NCBI GenBank assembly: GCA_945888455.1
Contig: CAMCZV010000002.1
Location: 62,001-126,000 of the forward strand
Reading direction: 5' to 3'
Length of the DNA stretch: 64,000 nt
DNA from: Candidatus Finniella inopinata
GTDB lineage: Bacteria > Pseudomonadota > Alphaproteobacteria > Holosporales > Holosporaceae
The position numbers and the translations under genes were made by a program. This document shows, piece by piece, positions 18,497-27,581 of the stretch (positions are counted from its first letter, which is position 1; every line of letters starts with the position of its first letter). Below the pieces are notes generated by a model. That model was given only the letters and a program-made list of their open reading frames with translations, was not told the origin of the DNA and made no database searches.

Positions 18497-18525
18497 TTGA
18501 CTTTGTCCGCAATGCATTTTAGAAT
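18497..18525 (+). promoter_or_regulatory. Predicted sigma-70-type promoter of tRNA-Lys
   Basis: TTGACT (18497-18502) and TAGAAT (18520-18525) are separated by 17 bases, and the tRNA begins 14 bases after the -10 box. Each box differs from consensus by one base. Confidence 0.7.
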
Positions 18526-18538
18526 ATTTAGAGATTGT

Positions 18539-18611
18539 GGGCCCTTAGCTCAGTTGGTAGAGCACTTGACTTTTAATCAAGGTGTCGCAGGTTCGAACCC
18601 TGCAGGGCCTG
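18539..18611 (+). tRNA. tRNA-Lys (anticodon TTT)
   Basis: A full cloverleaf can be folded: acceptor GGGCCCT with AGGGCCT (G-T at the first pair), D stem GCTC/GAGC, anticodon stem CTTGA/TCAAG around loop CTTTTAA, and T stem GCAGG/CCTGC with TTCGAAC. Discriminator base G; CCA is not encoded. Confidence 0.96.
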
Positions 18612-18645
18612 CTTTTTTTTAGGACGAAAAACCGATCCTTTTTTT
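18612..18645 (+). terminator. Possible tRNA-Lys terminator
   Basis: Directly after the tRNA comes a run of eight T, then AGGA...TCCT (18621-18624 and 18636-18639) followed by seven T. The stem is only 4 bp, so this is a weak call; the double T run is the better sign. Confidence 0.4.
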
Positions 18646-18918
18646 CAAAACATTTCAGGTAAATCTATAAATTTCTAAATAAATCAAAATACATTGTTTC
18701 TGTAAAAGAACACGACGGGTTTTTCAGGAAACACCATGGGAATGCGTAAAAAATCAACATGGGTATTCGTAATCACTCGCGATGTTCATGTGCATCATTG
18801 GGTTTCAAAAAACAATACAGATGGTTAATGAAAACTCTTGCTGCAGTGTTTGAACTTCAAGCATTTTTATGCTATATATCAATTGAGTTCTTTTATGATG
18901 AGTTTTTTTATAACGAAA

Positions 18919-19695
18919 ATGACAAATATTTTTAAAAAAGGTTCCATGGTCGGCTTGGTGTTGGGTTTGACCTGTATGATCGGCGCTGTTTCTCTCTTAC
19001 AAGCTGCTGGCCAAAACGAATTTTTGTGCGTTAAAGTGGGCGAATTAGATGTCAAACTTAAGAAGAAAGGTCGAGTAGTAAATAACGGCCTCGATATATA
19101 CCGCTTTTCACGTGGCCCCTATAAATATAACAATAAAGACATTGTTATTGACCCCACAAATAATCTAGAGAAACAGATTAAGCAGGAATTAGCTAAGCTG
19201 TCTCTAGAGGGGGTAAAATGTGAGTATATTGACTGTAATAAACAGTATACTCAAGATAATTTCAATGTTATTGACGGCCATCTTACAAATAATCTTGGTT
19301 ATAAAAAGAAACTGTTGGCTAACGACTTTTGTGCATATACTAATAAAAAGAGGGACAAACATATTATCTGTAAAAAAGATGATGATGGCATTACAGCCAT
19401 CTATCACTTTGGTAAAAAACCAATATTACAACAAAAAAGATACTTTTCCAAATTAGACAAAGACGTTCAAGATCTTATTTTTGATTATGCAAAAAATAAG
19501 GCAAAGAAGAGGGTAAACGGAAAAAAATCTTTCCGATTGTTTCGAAATGCAGATGGAAAGTTAGAGGTAAAAACAGAGTCTATTAAGGATTTTTATTGGG
19601 ATGATTCCATCTTTTCAATGTTTGATCAGCCATTCAAAAAGCCATACGCTTTTGAAACGAAATACAAAATTATAAAAAAATCCAATTGGCACTAA
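18919..19695 (+). CDS. Unrecognised secreted, lysine-rich protein
   Basis: From ATG 18919 the protein has 258 residues. It opens with a basic stretch and a hydrophobic core (MVGLVLGLTCMIGAVSLLQAAG), a good Sec signal with cleavage plausible after LQAAG or nearby. The mature part is rich in Lys, Asn and Asp, with cysteines at ECL-like positions (FLCVKVG, CEYIDCNKQ, FCAYT) that may form disulfides. An ATG 81 bases upstream would add a poor leader. No known domain is recognised. It stands alone between tRNA-Lys and iscS and is AT-richer than its neighbours, which suggests a lineage-specific exported protein. Confidence 0.7.
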   Translation: MTNIFKKGSMVGLVLGLTCMIGAVSLLQAAGQNEFLCVKVGELDVKLKKKGRVVNNGLDIYRFSRGPYKYNNKDIVIDPTNNLEKQIKQELAKLSLEGVKCEYIDCNKQYTQDNFNVIDGHLTNNLGYKKKLLANDFCAYTNKKRDKHIICKKDDDGITAIYHFGKKPILQQKRYFSKLDKDVQDLIFDYAKNKAKKRVNGKKSFRLFRNADGKLEVKTESIKDFYWDDSIFSMFDQPFKKPYAFETKYKIIKKSNWH

Positions 19696-19800
19696 AATAG
19701 GTCAAAATCACAAAAAAAAACGTAAAATACATAAGCGCATAAACCGGGCGAAGGCCGCTGGGCAGACAAGATCTGAAGATGGTGCAAGGGCCCGTGAGAT

Positions 19801-19827
19801 GTTTTTTTTTGGGGGGGTGCCCCCCCC
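19801..19827 (+). repeat. Homopolymer block with a G7/C8 hairpin
   Basis: A run of nine T is followed by seven G, TG and eight C, able to form a perfect G/C stem with a 2-base gap. The T run lies on the wrong side for a plus-strand terminator, and the minus strand would give an A tail, so it is not an ordinary intrinsic terminator on either strand. The surrounding 19696-19927 holds no gene. Confidence 0.6.
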
Positions 19828-19927
19828 TCTGCGTAATACACACAAACTGTTTTAATGTGCATAAGTGGCGCAGTTCACACGGTGGGTTAGCTGTTAAATC
19901 AAGAGACCCCCGCTGTGCCTTCTGATA

Positions 19928-21175
19928 TCAATGGGCAATCCACTCTACGCTGTCTAAATCAATGCCTTCTTTGTACATATCCCACAGAGGTGACAGGTGG
20001 CGCAAATGATTAACGGCACGAATCAGAGCCGATGCAGCTGTATCAACCTCTTCGGCGGTGGTAAATCGACCAAATGTAATGCGCAAAGAGGTGTGCGCCA
20101 GCGCATCACCCACCCCCATAGCCATCAGCACATAGGACGGCTCTAGTGACGAGGACGTGCAGGCTGATCCAGAGGATATGGCGAGTTCTTTTAACGCCAT
20201 CATCAATCCTTCTCCTTCCACCCCGAAAAAACTCAGATTAAGATTACCCGCCACACGCTGATCCCAATCCCCATTCAGGTAAACGGCTTCTAGGTTCGCC
20301 ATAATGGTGGCATAAAAATGATCCCGAAACCCCTTTAATCTTTCCGATTCCTGCACCCGTTCTTGTTCTGCAATTTCCGCAGCGGCACCAAAACCCACAC
20401 ACAAAAATGGCGCGAGCGTACCAGAACGCAATCCGCGCTCTTGCCCGCCACCATGAATCAATGGACGCAGACGAATGCGAGGACGACGGCGCACATACAA
20501 TGCGCCAATCCCTTTTGGTCCGTAAATTTTGTGCGATGACAGGCTCATCAAATCGATATTCATGGCATTAACATCCAATGAAATTTTTCCCAGTGCTTGG
20601 GCCGCATCAGTATGAAAAAAGACCCCACGAGATCGGCACAGCGCACCAATATCGGCCAACGGTGCAATGACCCCCACTTCTCCGTTAACCGCAGCAACAG
20701 ATACAACGAGCGTATCCGGTGTCATGGCACGTTCCAGTTCATTTAAATCCAGCAAACCAGAGGCCAATACGGGTAAATAGGTGACACGATACCCCTCTTG
20801 TTCCAAGGCGCGCCCCGTTTCAATGACACATTTATGTTCGGTTTGAACCGTAATAATATGCTTTTTGTCGTAAAAATGGGCCAATCCTTTTAAGGCCAAG
20901 TTGTTGGATTCTGTGGCGCCAGAGGTAAAAACAATTTCTCGTGGATCGGCACCAATGGCATGGGCAATTTGTGCTCTGGCCTTTTCCACAGCTTCTTCGG
21001 CATTCCAACCATAAGGATGATTTCGAGAATGTGGATTTCCAAAATGCGTCGTGACATAAGGCCACATGGCCGTAACGACTCGGGGATCACAGGGGGTCGT
21101 GGCTTGATAATCTAAATAAATGGGCAGGGGGCCAATTAAAGCACCAGAGCTTAGGGCGTTAGAAAGAGGAGGCAT
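19928..21175 (-). CDS. iscS: Cysteine desulfurase, IscS/NifS type
   Basis: 415 residues, class V PLP-dependent enzyme releasing sulfur from cysteine for Fe-S clusters and thiolated tRNA. Visible motifs: [13 protein letters not shown] at the N-terminus, [11 protein letters not shown], the cofactor lysine in [12 protein letters not shown], and the flexible catalytic-Cys loop [10 protein letters not shown]. The C-terminus ([16 protein letters not shown]) is typical of group I IscS. It starts after an AGGAGG-like sequence (GAGGAGGC in the minus sense region). The iscU, hscB and fdx genes are not beside it; an IscA-type gene and an HscA-like gene are 21 kb away on the same strand. Confidence 0.93.
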   Translation of the reverse strand: MPPLSNALSSGALIGPLPIYLDYQATTPCDPRVVTAMWPYVTTHFGNPHSRNHPYGWNAEEAVEKARAQIAHAIGADPREIVFTSGATESNNLALKGLAHFYDKKHIITVQTEHKCVIETGRALEQEGYRVTYLPVLASGLLDLNELERAMTPDTLVVSVAAVNGEVGVIAPLADIGALCRSRGVFFHTDAAQALGKISLDVNAMNIDLMSLSSHKIYGPKGIGALYVRRRPRIRLRPLIHGGGQERGLRSGTLAPFLCVGFGAAAEIAEQERVQESERLKGFRDHFYATIMANLEAVYLNGDWDQRVAGNLNLSFFGVEGEGLMMALKELAISSGSACTSSSLEPSYVLMAMGVGDALAHTSLRITFGRFTTAEEVDTAASALIRAVNHLRHLSPLWDMYKEGIDLDSVEWIAH

Positions 21176-21305
21176 AATCGGTTACACACGAATAAGTATT
21201 CTATCCATGACTGTATCGAAAATTAATGCCCCTGTCCATGAAATACAACCCAACAGCGTTGTATTTTTGCTTGCCGTACTTGAAACAGGGGGCGCAGGTG
21301 TTGGA

Positions 21306-22163
21306 TTAGGCCGACTTTGCCTGCAGATCCACCATATTGATGGCCTCGTTATTCTCTATCCATTGTTCTTTTTCCAGGTATTCTTTTTGCAATTCAATCA
21401 CCTTTTCCAGAACATCTTTTGAAAGGGGTGGACGAATACACAGGTCAACACCCCTAAACACAATGCCGATAAAACTGGATGGATAGTTTAATTCTTGGGC
21501 CGATTGAATTTGCCCCAGACGATCATCAATCATCACAGTTGTTTTCGGGATGTTTTGGGCTAAATAAGTTGATAGTACTTGGTTTTTTGCTTTGGATACG
21601 GATCCTGTGAAAAAAATGCCTTTGTAAAACACAGGTGGTGATTTTGGCTCGCAATCCGCTGGATCCATCAAGCACATGTCTTGGTTTTCTTGGTACGTGG
21701 GCGTAAAGTAAATGCCCAGTTTTGATAATTCGTTGTACCTCCACTCTTCGATACGCGACATGACCCCGCACCTTCCGGTGTCCATATGGGTTAATCCATA
21801 AATGAGCAGACCTTTTTCTCGCGCTTTTTTGATCAAGGCTGGCCAATCGGGATGAACCAGTTGGGTACAGCGCGATAATCTCCACAGCCCCAAAAACCTG
21901 GCAAAAGACGGGTTGTTTTCCTTTTTCATGGCATCAATGATGCCTCCTCCTTGGGATAAAGGGTCTTGGGGGCTGGTTTGAAACAAATAGGATGAAATGG
22001 TTTGAATGGTGTCATCAATGTCTACGAAAATCACATCACCCAGTTGACAATGATCGATGATTTTGGACACATCGCTGATTTGATCGGTCGTAATGGTGAT
22101 TTTGGATTCTGGGCTCAGCTGAATGCTGTGATCGTGATAGGCAATGTGGGTTGTGTCGGGCAT
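21306..22163 (-). CDS. DUF2608-family HAD-like protein
   Basis: 285 residues. HAD-type motifs are recognisable: DIDDT (residues 50-54) as motif I, LTHMDTG as motif II, and VMIDDR near residue 208 as motif III. The layout resembles DUF2608 proteins found mainly in host-associated bacteria. No catalytic role is established for that family that I can cite, so phosphatase activity is only a guess. No signal peptide is seen. It reads toward iscS on the same strand with a 130-bp gap. Confidence 0.65.
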   Translation of the reverse strand: MPDTTHIAYHDHSIQLSPESKITITTDQISDVSKIIDHCQLGDVIFVDIDDTIQTISSYLFQTSPQDPLSQGGGIIDAMKKENNPSFARFLGLWRLSRCTQLVHPDWPALIKKAREKGLLIYGLTHMDTGRCGVMSRIEEWRYNELSKLGIYFTPTYQENQDMCLMDPADCEPKSPPVFYKGIFFTGSVSKAKNQVLSTYLAQNIPKTTVMIDDRLGQIQSAQELNYPSSFIGIVFRGVDLCIRPPLSKDVLEKVIELQKEYLEKEQWIENNEAINMVDLQAKSA

Positions 22164-22346
22164 GGTTTTATACTCTGGATGAATGTGTGTGGTCAGTAAA
22201 GAAAATGAGACTGATTAAAATCATGGATTGTTTTGCAATTTTTGAGAAAAAGAATAATCTTAACCTTTTTTTCATTAAAAAACAAACAAAAAATGTTTTT
22301 GTCACTGTATAAGAATGAAATGTTTATTCCAAGATTTCCCCTTGTT

Positions 22347-23774
22347 TTATAGGGGGGGATCATGCAATTGACGGGACAACATCTTTATTTTGCGATGCAG
22401 GGCAGATCGCTCCATGCCAATGATTTCGGCCGCCTTTGTGACGCTGCCTTCTGATGCCGCAATTTGGGCTTTGACATAACTGATTTCAAAACAAGCACGG
22501 GCCTGTTTCAGCGGCAGAGAATAGATGTTTTTGGGTAACGAGAGCGCGCGCATTAAATGTCGGGTATCTTGGGTGATCAGTTCTTGGGGCAAATGATGGA
22601 CATCGATAATAGGGCCTGAACCATCCAGTAGAATGCGTTTCAGGATACAGTGCAACTGGGCCACATTTCCTGGCCAAGAAAAGGTTTTCAGGTACAGCAA
22701 GGCATCGTCGGATAATTGGGGCGTTGGCACATCCTGTTCTTGGGCCAATTCTTGCAACAATGCCTTTGCCCATAGGGAAATATTGGGTATATTGTGGCGT
22801 AATGCATCCAGGTGGAAATAGGTTAATGTCATGCGGTCATAAAAAGACCGATCCATGTCTTGTGGCCAGATGGTATGTTCTGGCAATGGCGTGACAGAAT
22901 CGGGGCGTGGTAACGGCTGAACAGAACAGCCCAAAATGTGGGGCAGGGCGGTGGCAATAAAACGCACGTTTAATGGAACGGGTCGATCGCCCCCCAGTCG
23001 TGTGATGGTGCCCGATTCAAAGAGTTCTGACAGAGTGCGTTGGCGCTCTAGATTCAGCCGGTGGACATTTCTCAAAACGACGGTTCCCCCCTGGGCATGC
23101 TCAAAAAATCCCAATTTTTCAATTTTCCCACTCAATTGTGATCCAAAAAAAGTATGGTCATCCATCCCATTCAGCATGGTGCTGCTGGCCACCAATAGGG
23201 GGGATTCATGCTTGGGGGACAGTTGGTGCAAGTGCTTTGCCAATCGGGTTTTGCCCGTGCCTTTTTCTCCGATCAATAAAATGCGTGCATCCAACATGGC
23301 CAGTTTTTTCAATCGGGCATCCATGGGCAGAGGCCATAAAGAGGAGGCTGCGTTTTGATGGCTGACCAAGTGGGACCGAATTTGTCTGAATTCCAAGGCG
23401 CGTTTGACCGACAAGAGCAGACGGTTGACATTGATGGGTTTTTCCAGAAAATCGTAAGCCCCTTTTTGCAGTGCACTGACGGCTAAGCTTAGGGTCGCAT
23501 GTCCGCTGATCATAATAATGGGGATGGATGGATGGGACAATTGAATACGGTCTAAAAAATAGACCCCATCCCAAGAGCCTTTTCCAAACCAAACGTCCAA
23601 CAGCAACAGGTTAGGATTTTCTGTGGTCAGCGCCACAGAAGCTTCTTCTGGGGTGTGCGCCGTGACAACGCGATATCCTTCGTCTGACAAGATGCCCTTT
23701 AACGCCTTGCAGATTTCCTTTTCATCATCAACGATCAAAATGGTTGTCAAAAAACCGTCTCTTTTTTTGGACAA
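22347..23774 (-). CDS. ntrX: NtrX-like response regulator with degenerate sigma-54 activator domain
   Basis: 475 residues: receiver (10-125, phospho-acceptor Asp60 in LLLLDVWF, Lys112 in EKPI), AAA+ domain (about 150-390) and a Fis-type helix-turn-helix (about 435-470, SVTKAAEIIGMERSALHRKI). The Walker A is intact (GEKGTGKT, 169-176). The GAFTGA loop that contacts sigma-54 is missing around residues 209-225. The Walker B acidic pair is replaced (GGTVVLRNVHRL at 229-240 where family members have an Asp-Glu). It therefore probably binds DNA as a phospho-regulator without driving sigma-54. It starts with TTG at 23774 or TTG at 23750. No NtrY kinase is adjacent. Confidence 0.82.
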   Translation of the reverse strand: MSKKRDGFLTTILIVDDEKEICKALKGILSDEGYRVVTAHTPEEASVALTTENPNLLLLDVWFGKGSWDGVYFLDRIQLSHPSIPIIMISGHATLSLAVSALQKGAYDFLEKPINVNRLLLSVKRALEFRQIRSHLVSHQNAASSLWPLPMDARLKKLAMLDARILLIGEKGTGKTRLAKHLHQLSPKHESPLLVASSTMLNGMDDHTFFGSQLSGKIEKLGFFEHAQGGTVVLRNVHRLNLERQRTLSELFESGTITRLGGDRPVPLNVRFIATALPHILGCSVQPLPRPDSVTPLPEHTIWPQDMDRSFYDRMTLTYFHLDALRHNIPNISLWAKALLQELAQEQDVPTPQLSDDALLYLKTFSWPGNVAQLHCILKRILLDGSGPIIDVHHLPQELITQDTRHLMRALSLPKNIYSLPLKQARACFEISYVKAQIAASEGSVTKAAEIIGMERSALHRKIKMLSRQLHDPPL

Positions 23775-24065
23775 GATGATTATTCGTACGGATATTTTTG
23801 TTATTTTCCATGACGATGCTTATAAATGCAATACCCATCATGAATTTTTGGTTGTAAATTTTTATTTAAAACCACCGTTTAGACAACGTTAATTTTTAAA
23901 ATGCGCAAAAAACAAGATGCTGTTGCGGAAAAGGCACAAAAGAGAAGGGATGTTTTTGTTTTCAAATGAATAGGATTGGCCTTATCAGAGTGGATGCAGG
24001 TCTGGCACTGTTCAAAAATGAGGGAAAGGGAGTAAACTGAGGGCAAAAGGATTATAGGTAAATCA

Positions 24066-25418
24066 ATGGCGCGCACCATACCGCTGAATGATCCAGACTT
24101 TTACAATCAAGAAAAAGCTGAAAAAGAATTGCGGCGTTTGTTTGACATTTGCCATGGGTGTCGGCGGTGTTTTAACCTGTGCGGCCTGTTTCCAAAATTA
24201 TTTGATCGTTTGGACAGCGACGAGGTTGATGGCGATGTGGAAAAACTGACGGCCAAGGATATTGCCGACATTTTGCCCTCGTGCACCCTGTGTGACATGT
24301 GCTATATGGTGAAATGTCCGTATGTACCACCGCACCCCTGGAATGTGGATTTCCCTAGGGCCATTTTACGGTACAAGGCCATTATGTCGAAAAAGAACAA
24401 ATCGTATAAAGGATTTGTCGACCATCGTTTGGCTCATGTGGACCAGTATTTGCCGTTGGCCACGACGTGCTCGTCTGTGGGCAATGCGGTGATGAAGTGT
24501 GGCCCATTGCGCCATGTGGCCGAGTACGTGACGGGCATTGATCGTGGGGCCGATTTGCCAGAGTTTCGATCAAAAGCCTTAAAGAAAACGTGGGTGTCTC
24601 CTGAACCCAACCCCCAGGGTCATGCCTATGGCCAAGAGGTGTGGTTTTATCTGACCTGTCTGAGCAATTATTACGAGAGCGTCACGGCCGAGGCCGCCGC
24701 CCGTGTGTTGGCCCATTGGGGCGTGCGGGTTCACGGGATTTATCCGGGCTGTTGTGGCATGCCTTTGCTGGAACAGGGCCATTTGGATGATGTCATTTCG
24801 CGTGCGCGCGCAGTGGCGCCAGCTCTGGCTGGTTTGGGGACCGTTGTAGCCTTGACGCCATCGTGTACGTTGATGTTGAAATCCGAATGGCCTGCGCTGT
24901 TGCCAGATGATGGGTGTGTGAGGGATTTGGCTGATCGTACAACGGATTTGATGCGCTATATATCCGATGTGGCGGCATTATCTTCTAAGCCCATTCGGAT
25001 GTCGTTGCCAGAAGACATCAGTATGCATATGGCCTGTCATGTTCGTGCTCAAAATCAGGGCAATGCTTCTTATGAACTGCTGTCTAAATTGTCGGCCAGC
25101 CCCATTACGTTGATTGAGAGGTGTTCAGGTCATGGCGGGATGTGGGGGTATAAAAAAGAACATTTTCAAGAAGCATTGGCGGTAGGCAAACCTGTTATAC
25201 GTCAAGCAGCGTCTGTGGGGGCGAGAATTGTGACCAGTGAGTGTCCTATGGCTGCAAAACATTTACAGCAACAGGCCCGCTTAATGGGACATCGTGATGT
25301 GTGGGTGATTCATCCTGTGGTATTATTAGCCATGGCCGTGGACCCAAGTTTTTTCAAAGCTGGCGAAACATTCGTACCAGCACCATCTTTTTCTATAGGA
25401 GAGCCCGTACATGGATGA
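24066..25418 (+). CDS. Fe-S oxidoreductase with two CCG domains (GlpC/heterodisulfide-reductase type)
   Basis: 450 residues. The N-terminal part holds two [4Fe-4S] motifs (CHGCRRCFNLC near residue 29 and CTLCDMCYMVKCP near residue 78). The C-terminal half holds two cysteine-rich CCG-type segments: YPGCCGMPL, complete, and CSGHGGMWGYKK, where one cysteine of the usual CC pair is absent. Family members pass electrons between quinones and soluble carriers, for instance with glycerol-3-phosphate dehydrogenase, but no such partner is adjacent. It overlaps the DUF3501 gene by 8 bp; that pair is widely seen in proteobacteria, often with a rubrerythrin, which is absent here. Confidence 0.8.
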   Translation: MARTIPLNDPDFYNQEKAEKELRRLFDICHGCRRCFNLCGLFPKLFDRLDSDEVDGDVEKLTAKDIADILPSCTLCDMCYMVKCPYVPPHPWNVDFPRAILRYKAIMSKKNKSYKGFVDHRLAHVDQYLPLATTCSSVGNAVMKCGPLRHVAEYVTGIDRGADLPEFRSKALKKTWVSPEPNPQGHAYGQEVWFYLTCLSNYYESVTAEAAARVLAHWGVRVHGIYPGCCGMPLLEQGHLDDVISRARAVAPALAGLGTVVALTPSCTLMLKSEWPALLPDDGCVRDLADRTTDLMRYISDVAALSSKPIRMSLPEDISMHMACHVRAQNQGNASYELLSKLSASPITLIERCSGHGGMWGYKKEHFQEALAVGKPVIRQAASVGARIVTSECPMAAKHLQQQARLMGHRDVWVIHPVVLLAMAVDPSFFKAGETFVPAPSFSIGEPVHG

Positions 25419-26157
25419 TCTTTTGTCGATGAATTTCATCAGCGATTCAGAGTTTTGTCTGCAACGCCCCCAATTGCTTCAAGACATTATGGCCTTGAAA
25501 TCCATGCGGCGTGTGGCGTTGGGGCCAGACATGACGGTTTTGTTTGAAAGTTCTAGGTTGGTTTGGTGGCACATTCAAGAAATGCTGCGCATAGAGAAGG
25601 GTGGGGAAAAGCAGTTGCAAGAAGAATGGTCGGTTTACAGCCCCATGCTGCCCAGCGCCCAGTTTTTAACCCTGACCTTGATGATCGAAATTTTTGACCC
25701 TGTATTGCGCAAAAAAGTGCTCGGTGCACGCACAGGCATAGAGAACACCTTGTTTCTAGAAGGGGCAGGGTTCCGAGTGCGTTCAGAGGCCATTCCCATC
25801 GGTGCAGAGGTGGGGTTTGTCCAGGATGGGCAAAGAGATTTCCGGCAAAGTACAGAGGGTAAAAACGTGGGCGAGCAGGTCCAAGATCACAGTGTTCACT
25901 CTGGGGAAGATCAGGGTGATTCTGGTGTCGTTTCGGAAGAAGAATTGGACCATTCCAGCACACCGTTGCGTACACTGGACAAAACCAGCAGTGTGCATTT
26001 TTTAAGGTTTCCTATGGATCAGGGGGTCAGACATGCCTTTGCGATGGGAGAGCCTGTCCTGTCTTGCCAGCATCCATCGGCATTGTACCGCAGTCCCATA
26101 TCCACCCCCTTGTGGAGCGCACTGTGCCAAGATTTAGGCGTTGTGCCCTTGAAATAA
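25411..26157 (+). CDS. DUF3501 family protein with an inserted acidic loop
   Basis: 248 residues. The DUF3501 core is recognisable: SMRRVALGPDMTVLFES, WHIQEMLRIEKGGE and the LTLMIEIFDPVLR segment, then a C-terminal strand block ending SVHFLRFPM...HPSALYRSPI. The family has no defined activity; it goes with the Fe-S oxidoreductase upstream, to which it is translationally coupled. It is some 50-60 residues longer than usual because of a Gln/Asp/Ser-rich insert at about 140-190 (DGQRDFRQSTEGKN...) that looks disordered. Confidence 0.75.
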   Translation: MDDLLSMNFISDSEFCLQRPQLLQDIMALKSMRRVALGPDMTVLFESSRLVWWHIQEMLRIEKGGEKQLQEEWSVYSPMLPSAQFLTLTLMIEIFDPVLRKKVLGARTGIENTLFLEGAGFRVRSEAIPIGAEVGFVQDGQRDFRQSTEGKNVGEQVQDHSVHSGEDQGDSGVVSEEELDHSSTPLRTLDKTSSVHFLRFPMDQGVRHAFAMGEPVLSCQHPSALYRSPISTPLWSALCQDLGVVPLK

Positions 26158-26164
26158 TTAAGGC

Positions 26165-26183
26165 GGTGTCATGCACACCTTTT
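26165..26183. terminator. Small hairpin between convergent genes
   Basis: GGTGT-CATGC-ACACC (26165-26179) followed by TTTT lies between the DUF3501 stop and the rsmE stop. The stem is 5 bp, so it is a weak candidate for the plus-strand transcript. Confidence 0.35.
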
Positions 26184-26866
26184 CAAGGCGCTAGAGCGTA
26201 ACGCATCAGGGTGCTGGCCACAACGGCGGCGGTTTCTGCCCGTAAAACCGATGATCCAAGGTGTGCGGGTTTAATGTTTAGGGCCCCAGAAAACAAGGTG
26301 ACTTCTTCTGGGCTCCATCCTCCTTCTGGGCCAATAAACATGCCGCTGGGAAAAGGTGCGGTAAAGGGGGCAGGTGCATCCAGCATTAAGACGCCCAAAG
26401 AATTGGCAAAGGGTTCTGGCGGATTCTGGATTCGTTTTACCAAAGGGGCTGGTGGGTGAATGGTGGGAATATTCAGACGACGGCTTTGTTCGCAAGCCTC
26501 GTATACAATTTTCGTGTGTCGGGTATGGCAAAAATGGCGCACAACGGTGCGTTGGCATAAAATGGGAAAAAAATCCGTTACCCCCACTTCGACACATTTT
26601 TCAATCAGCCAATTTTGCGCCTTGATGGGGCTGAAAAACAGGGCCATTTTCTGTGGAGATGGCGGTTGGGGCAATACATTCTGAAGGTGGGTCAGGTAAT
26701 TGCCATCCAGTTCTGATTGCCATAATCCTTGGTTTCCGTTAAAAATACGCACGCTTTGTCCTGCCTTTAAACGCATGACTTTGGTTAAATAGTGGTGTTG
26801 TGGGGCAGACAGCAAAACCTGGCATTCAGGGGCCAATTCACAATGAACATAAAGATGCGGAATCAC
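26183..26866 (-). CDS. rsmE: 16S rRNA (uracil-1498-N3)-methyltransferase
   Basis: SPOUT-family methyltransferase. The cofactor knot motif FIGPEGGWSPEE and the closing LGSSVLRAETAA are diagnostic, and the N-terminal PUA-like part (PQHHYLTKVMRLKAGQ, FNGNQGLW) fits. A GTG start at 26866 gives 227 residues beginning MIPHLYVH, close to the family N-terminus. The frame stays open another 45 codons upstream, but using those would overlap the divergent rplU. It is divergent from rplU-rpmA. Confidence 0.88.
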   Translation of the reverse strand: MIPHLYVHCELAPECQVLLSAPQHHYLTKVMRLKAGQSVRIFNGNQGLWQSELDGNYLTHLQNVLPQPPSPQKMALFFSPIKAQNWLIEKCVEVGVTDFFPILCQRTVVRHFCHTRHTKIVYEACEQSRRLNIPTIHPPAPLVKRIQNPPEPFANSLGVLMLDAPAPFTAPFPSGMFIGPEGGWSPEEVTLFSGALNIKPAHLGSSVLRAETAAVVASTLMRYALAP

Positions 26867-26927
26867 GATTGAGTTGGTGCAGTGAATCTGATATAGTAAG
26901 AGCATAAGCGAGTTTAAAAGCAATGTC

Positions 26928-27221
26928 ATGTACGCCGTTTTTAAAACAGGTGGAAAACAGTATCGTGCGGTTAAAGGCCAGACAGTTCGTGTAGAACTCA
27001 TGGATTGTCAACCTGACCAGCACATACAGTGGGAAGGAATCAGCGTTTCCAGCCAAGGGGTAACCCAGGTTGTCGTTCATGCGCAAGCCATAGGTGTGTT
27101 TAAAGAAGATAAGATTATTGTTTTCAAGAAAAAGAGACGCCACAATTATCGTCGCAAGAACGGTCATCGTCAGCAATTGCTTTGGGTTAAAATTACCGAT
27201 GTTGTCTCGGCTGCAGCGTAA
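26928..27221 (+). CDS. rplU: 50S ribosomal protein L21
   Basis: 97 residues with the L21 opening MYAVFKTGGKQYRAVKGQTV and the basic signature KKKRRHNYRRKNGHRQ near the end. It pairs with L27 20 bp downstream, the universal arrangement. The usual third gene, obgE, does not follow. Confidence 0.95.
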   Translation: MYAVFKTGGKQYRAVKGQTVRVELMDCQPDQHIQWEGISVSSQGVTQVVVHAQAIGVFKEDKIIVFKKKRRHNYRRKNGHRQQLLWVKITDVVSAAA

Positions 27222-27240
27222 TCACAGGAGAATAATATAA

Positions 27241-27486
27241 ATGGCACAAAAAAAAGCAGGCGGCAGTTCTAGTAACGGTCGCGACTCGGCAGGTCGGCGG
27301 TTAGGTCTAAAAGCATCTGACGGCCAATCCGTAATGCCAGGAAACATATTGCTGCGTCAAAGAGGAACAAAGATTTTTCCTGGACCCAATGTGGGTATGG
27401 GCAAGGATCACACGTTGTTTGCTCTGACGCTGGGCCGTGTTTCTTTTTTCTTAAGAAAGAGCAAAAAGCACATTACGGTTTCCTAA
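27241..27486 (+). CDS. rpmA: 50S ribosomal protein L27
   Basis: 81 residues. The N-terminus [16 protein letters not shown], which reaches the peptidyl-transferase centre, is conserved without an N-terminal propeptide, and [28 protein letters not shown] is fully typical. A GGAG Shine-Dalgarno lies upstream. Confidence 0.96.
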   Translation: MAQKKAGGSSSNGRDSAGRRLGLKASDGQSVMPGNILLRQRGTKIFPGPNVGMGKDHTLFALTLGRVSFFLRKSKKHITVS

Positions 27487-27505
27487 TTCGTAATGATGCC
27501 GGGTT

Positions 27506-27549
27506 GGGGGGAATGGGGAGTCTTTGGACGCTCTGTTCCCCTTTTTTTT
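27506..27549 (+). terminator. Intrinsic terminator after rpmA
   Basis: GGGGAA (27508-27513) can pair with TTCCCC (27536-27541) and is followed at once by eight T. The position, just after the rpmA stop, fits the end of the rplU-rpmA transcript. The loop is 22 bases, with possible inner pairing. Confidence 0.6.
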
Positions 27550-27581
27550 GCACCTTGACCGCGCGAAGACACTGGGTTGCG

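Noticed and set aside
19801-19827. G7/C8 hairpin as an intrinsic terminator of iscS or the secreted gene
   Set aside because: The T run is upstream of the stem on the plus strand and becomes an A run on the minus strand.
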